Positions 42,911 through 43,025 of a stretch of 43,025 nucleotides of DNA are shown here, one piece after another. Origin of the DNA: Planctomycetales bacterium (GTDB lineage Bacteria > Planctomycetota > Planctomycetia > Pirellulales > JAEUIK01); assembly GCA_020426575.1 (NCBI GenBank), contig JAGQPT010000429.1, positions 1-43,025 of the forward strand. Direction: 5' to 3'. The translations under genes and the position numbers were made by a program. How positions within the stretch are numbered: the first letter of the stretch is position 1; every line of letters starts with the position of its first letter. The notes under the pieces are model-generated. The model worked only from the letters and a program-made list of their open reading frames with translations. It did not search any database and had not been told where the DNA came from.

Positions 42911-42974
42911 GGCCGCGCCTCTTGCCCGACACTCTGGTTCCGATCTTCCCGGCCCCGCTGTCGGCTGGCGCCGT

Positions 42975-43025
42975 TCAGGCGGTCTCAGCGACAAACGCGC
43001 CGTCCAAGCCGTGGCTCACCACCTC
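42975..43025 (-). CDS. 3' end of an unknown gene (partial)
   Basis: A minus-strand frame enters from the window edge and ends at TGA 42977-42975. It gives the 16 C-terminal residues EVVSHGLDGAFVAETA. Codon third positions are mostly G or C, like real genes here. Too short to assign a family. Confidence 0.35.
   Translation of the reverse strand, partial: EVVSHGLDGAFVAETA

Larger units (their letters stand above)
42571..42974. other. Intergenic region with two palindromes
   Basis: These 404 bases separate the dedA start from the stop of the last partial gene. No gene is supported. It contains a quasi-palindrome at 42719-42736 and a perfect palindrome at 42897-42910. The dedA promoter must lie here but no clear hexamers were found. 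Confidence 0.55.

Overview
The window is about 43 kb of GC-rich bacterial chromosome, gene-dense and mostly syntenic housekeeping DNA. It probably comes from a planctomycete, most likely of the Pirellula/Lacipirellula type. The evidence is a DUF1559 pseudopilin gene paired with a tiny lipoprotein gene (a planctomycete hallmark), outer-membrane assembly lipoproteins (BamD-like, LptE-like) alongside flagellar fliM, many GTG starts, and several secreted proteins of no recognisable family. I see no rRNA, tRNA, CRISPR array, insertion sequence or phage gene.

Layout. 1-4161 (minus strand) holds the 5' end of an unknown gene and a three-gene envelope-glycan set (flippase-like membrane protein, GT2 glycosyltransferase, GT39-like membrane transferase). 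4438-7523 (plus) encodes an AI-2E/PerM transporter with a large insert and a secreted or anchored proline-rich protein with an internal duplication. 7659-15023 (minus) is a DNA-repair block: a UvrD/PcrA helicase, then an SbcD/YhaO-like protein translationally coupled to an SbcC/YhaN-like ATPase. 15379-19681 (plus) has a TPR membrane protein, RluD-type pseudouridine synthase, iron-family alcohol dehydrogenase and a coupled PfkB sugar kinase. 19723-21740 (minus) has SseB and a secreted unknown. 22015-24120 (plus) has a secreted unknown coupled to a SpoU methyltransferase, and a small membrane protein.

24450-27547 is purA-uppS-cdsA. 27882-33121 is phoH-pgpH-ybeY-CBS/CorC, the conserved RNA/c-di-AMP cluster, with recO (34721) further along. 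Between them sits an oppositely oriented DUF1559 pseudopilin/lipoprotein pair with its own near-consensus promoter, apparently intruding into the cluster. 35616-40942 continues with bamD-like, lptE-like, folP, proA and fliM. 40991-42570 (minus) carries DedA and a membrane protein, and the last 51 bases hold the 3' end of another minus-strand gene.

The most unusual item is the SbcD/YhaO-like protein. It keeps the first metal-binding motif but lacks the Asn and His of the GNHD motif and the first His of GHxH. Its partner ATPase has a membrane hairpin inside its coiled coil and a 219-residue low-complexity tail. Together they look like a membrane-associated SMC-type complex with a possibly inactive nuclease subunit. 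This is inference from motifs only.
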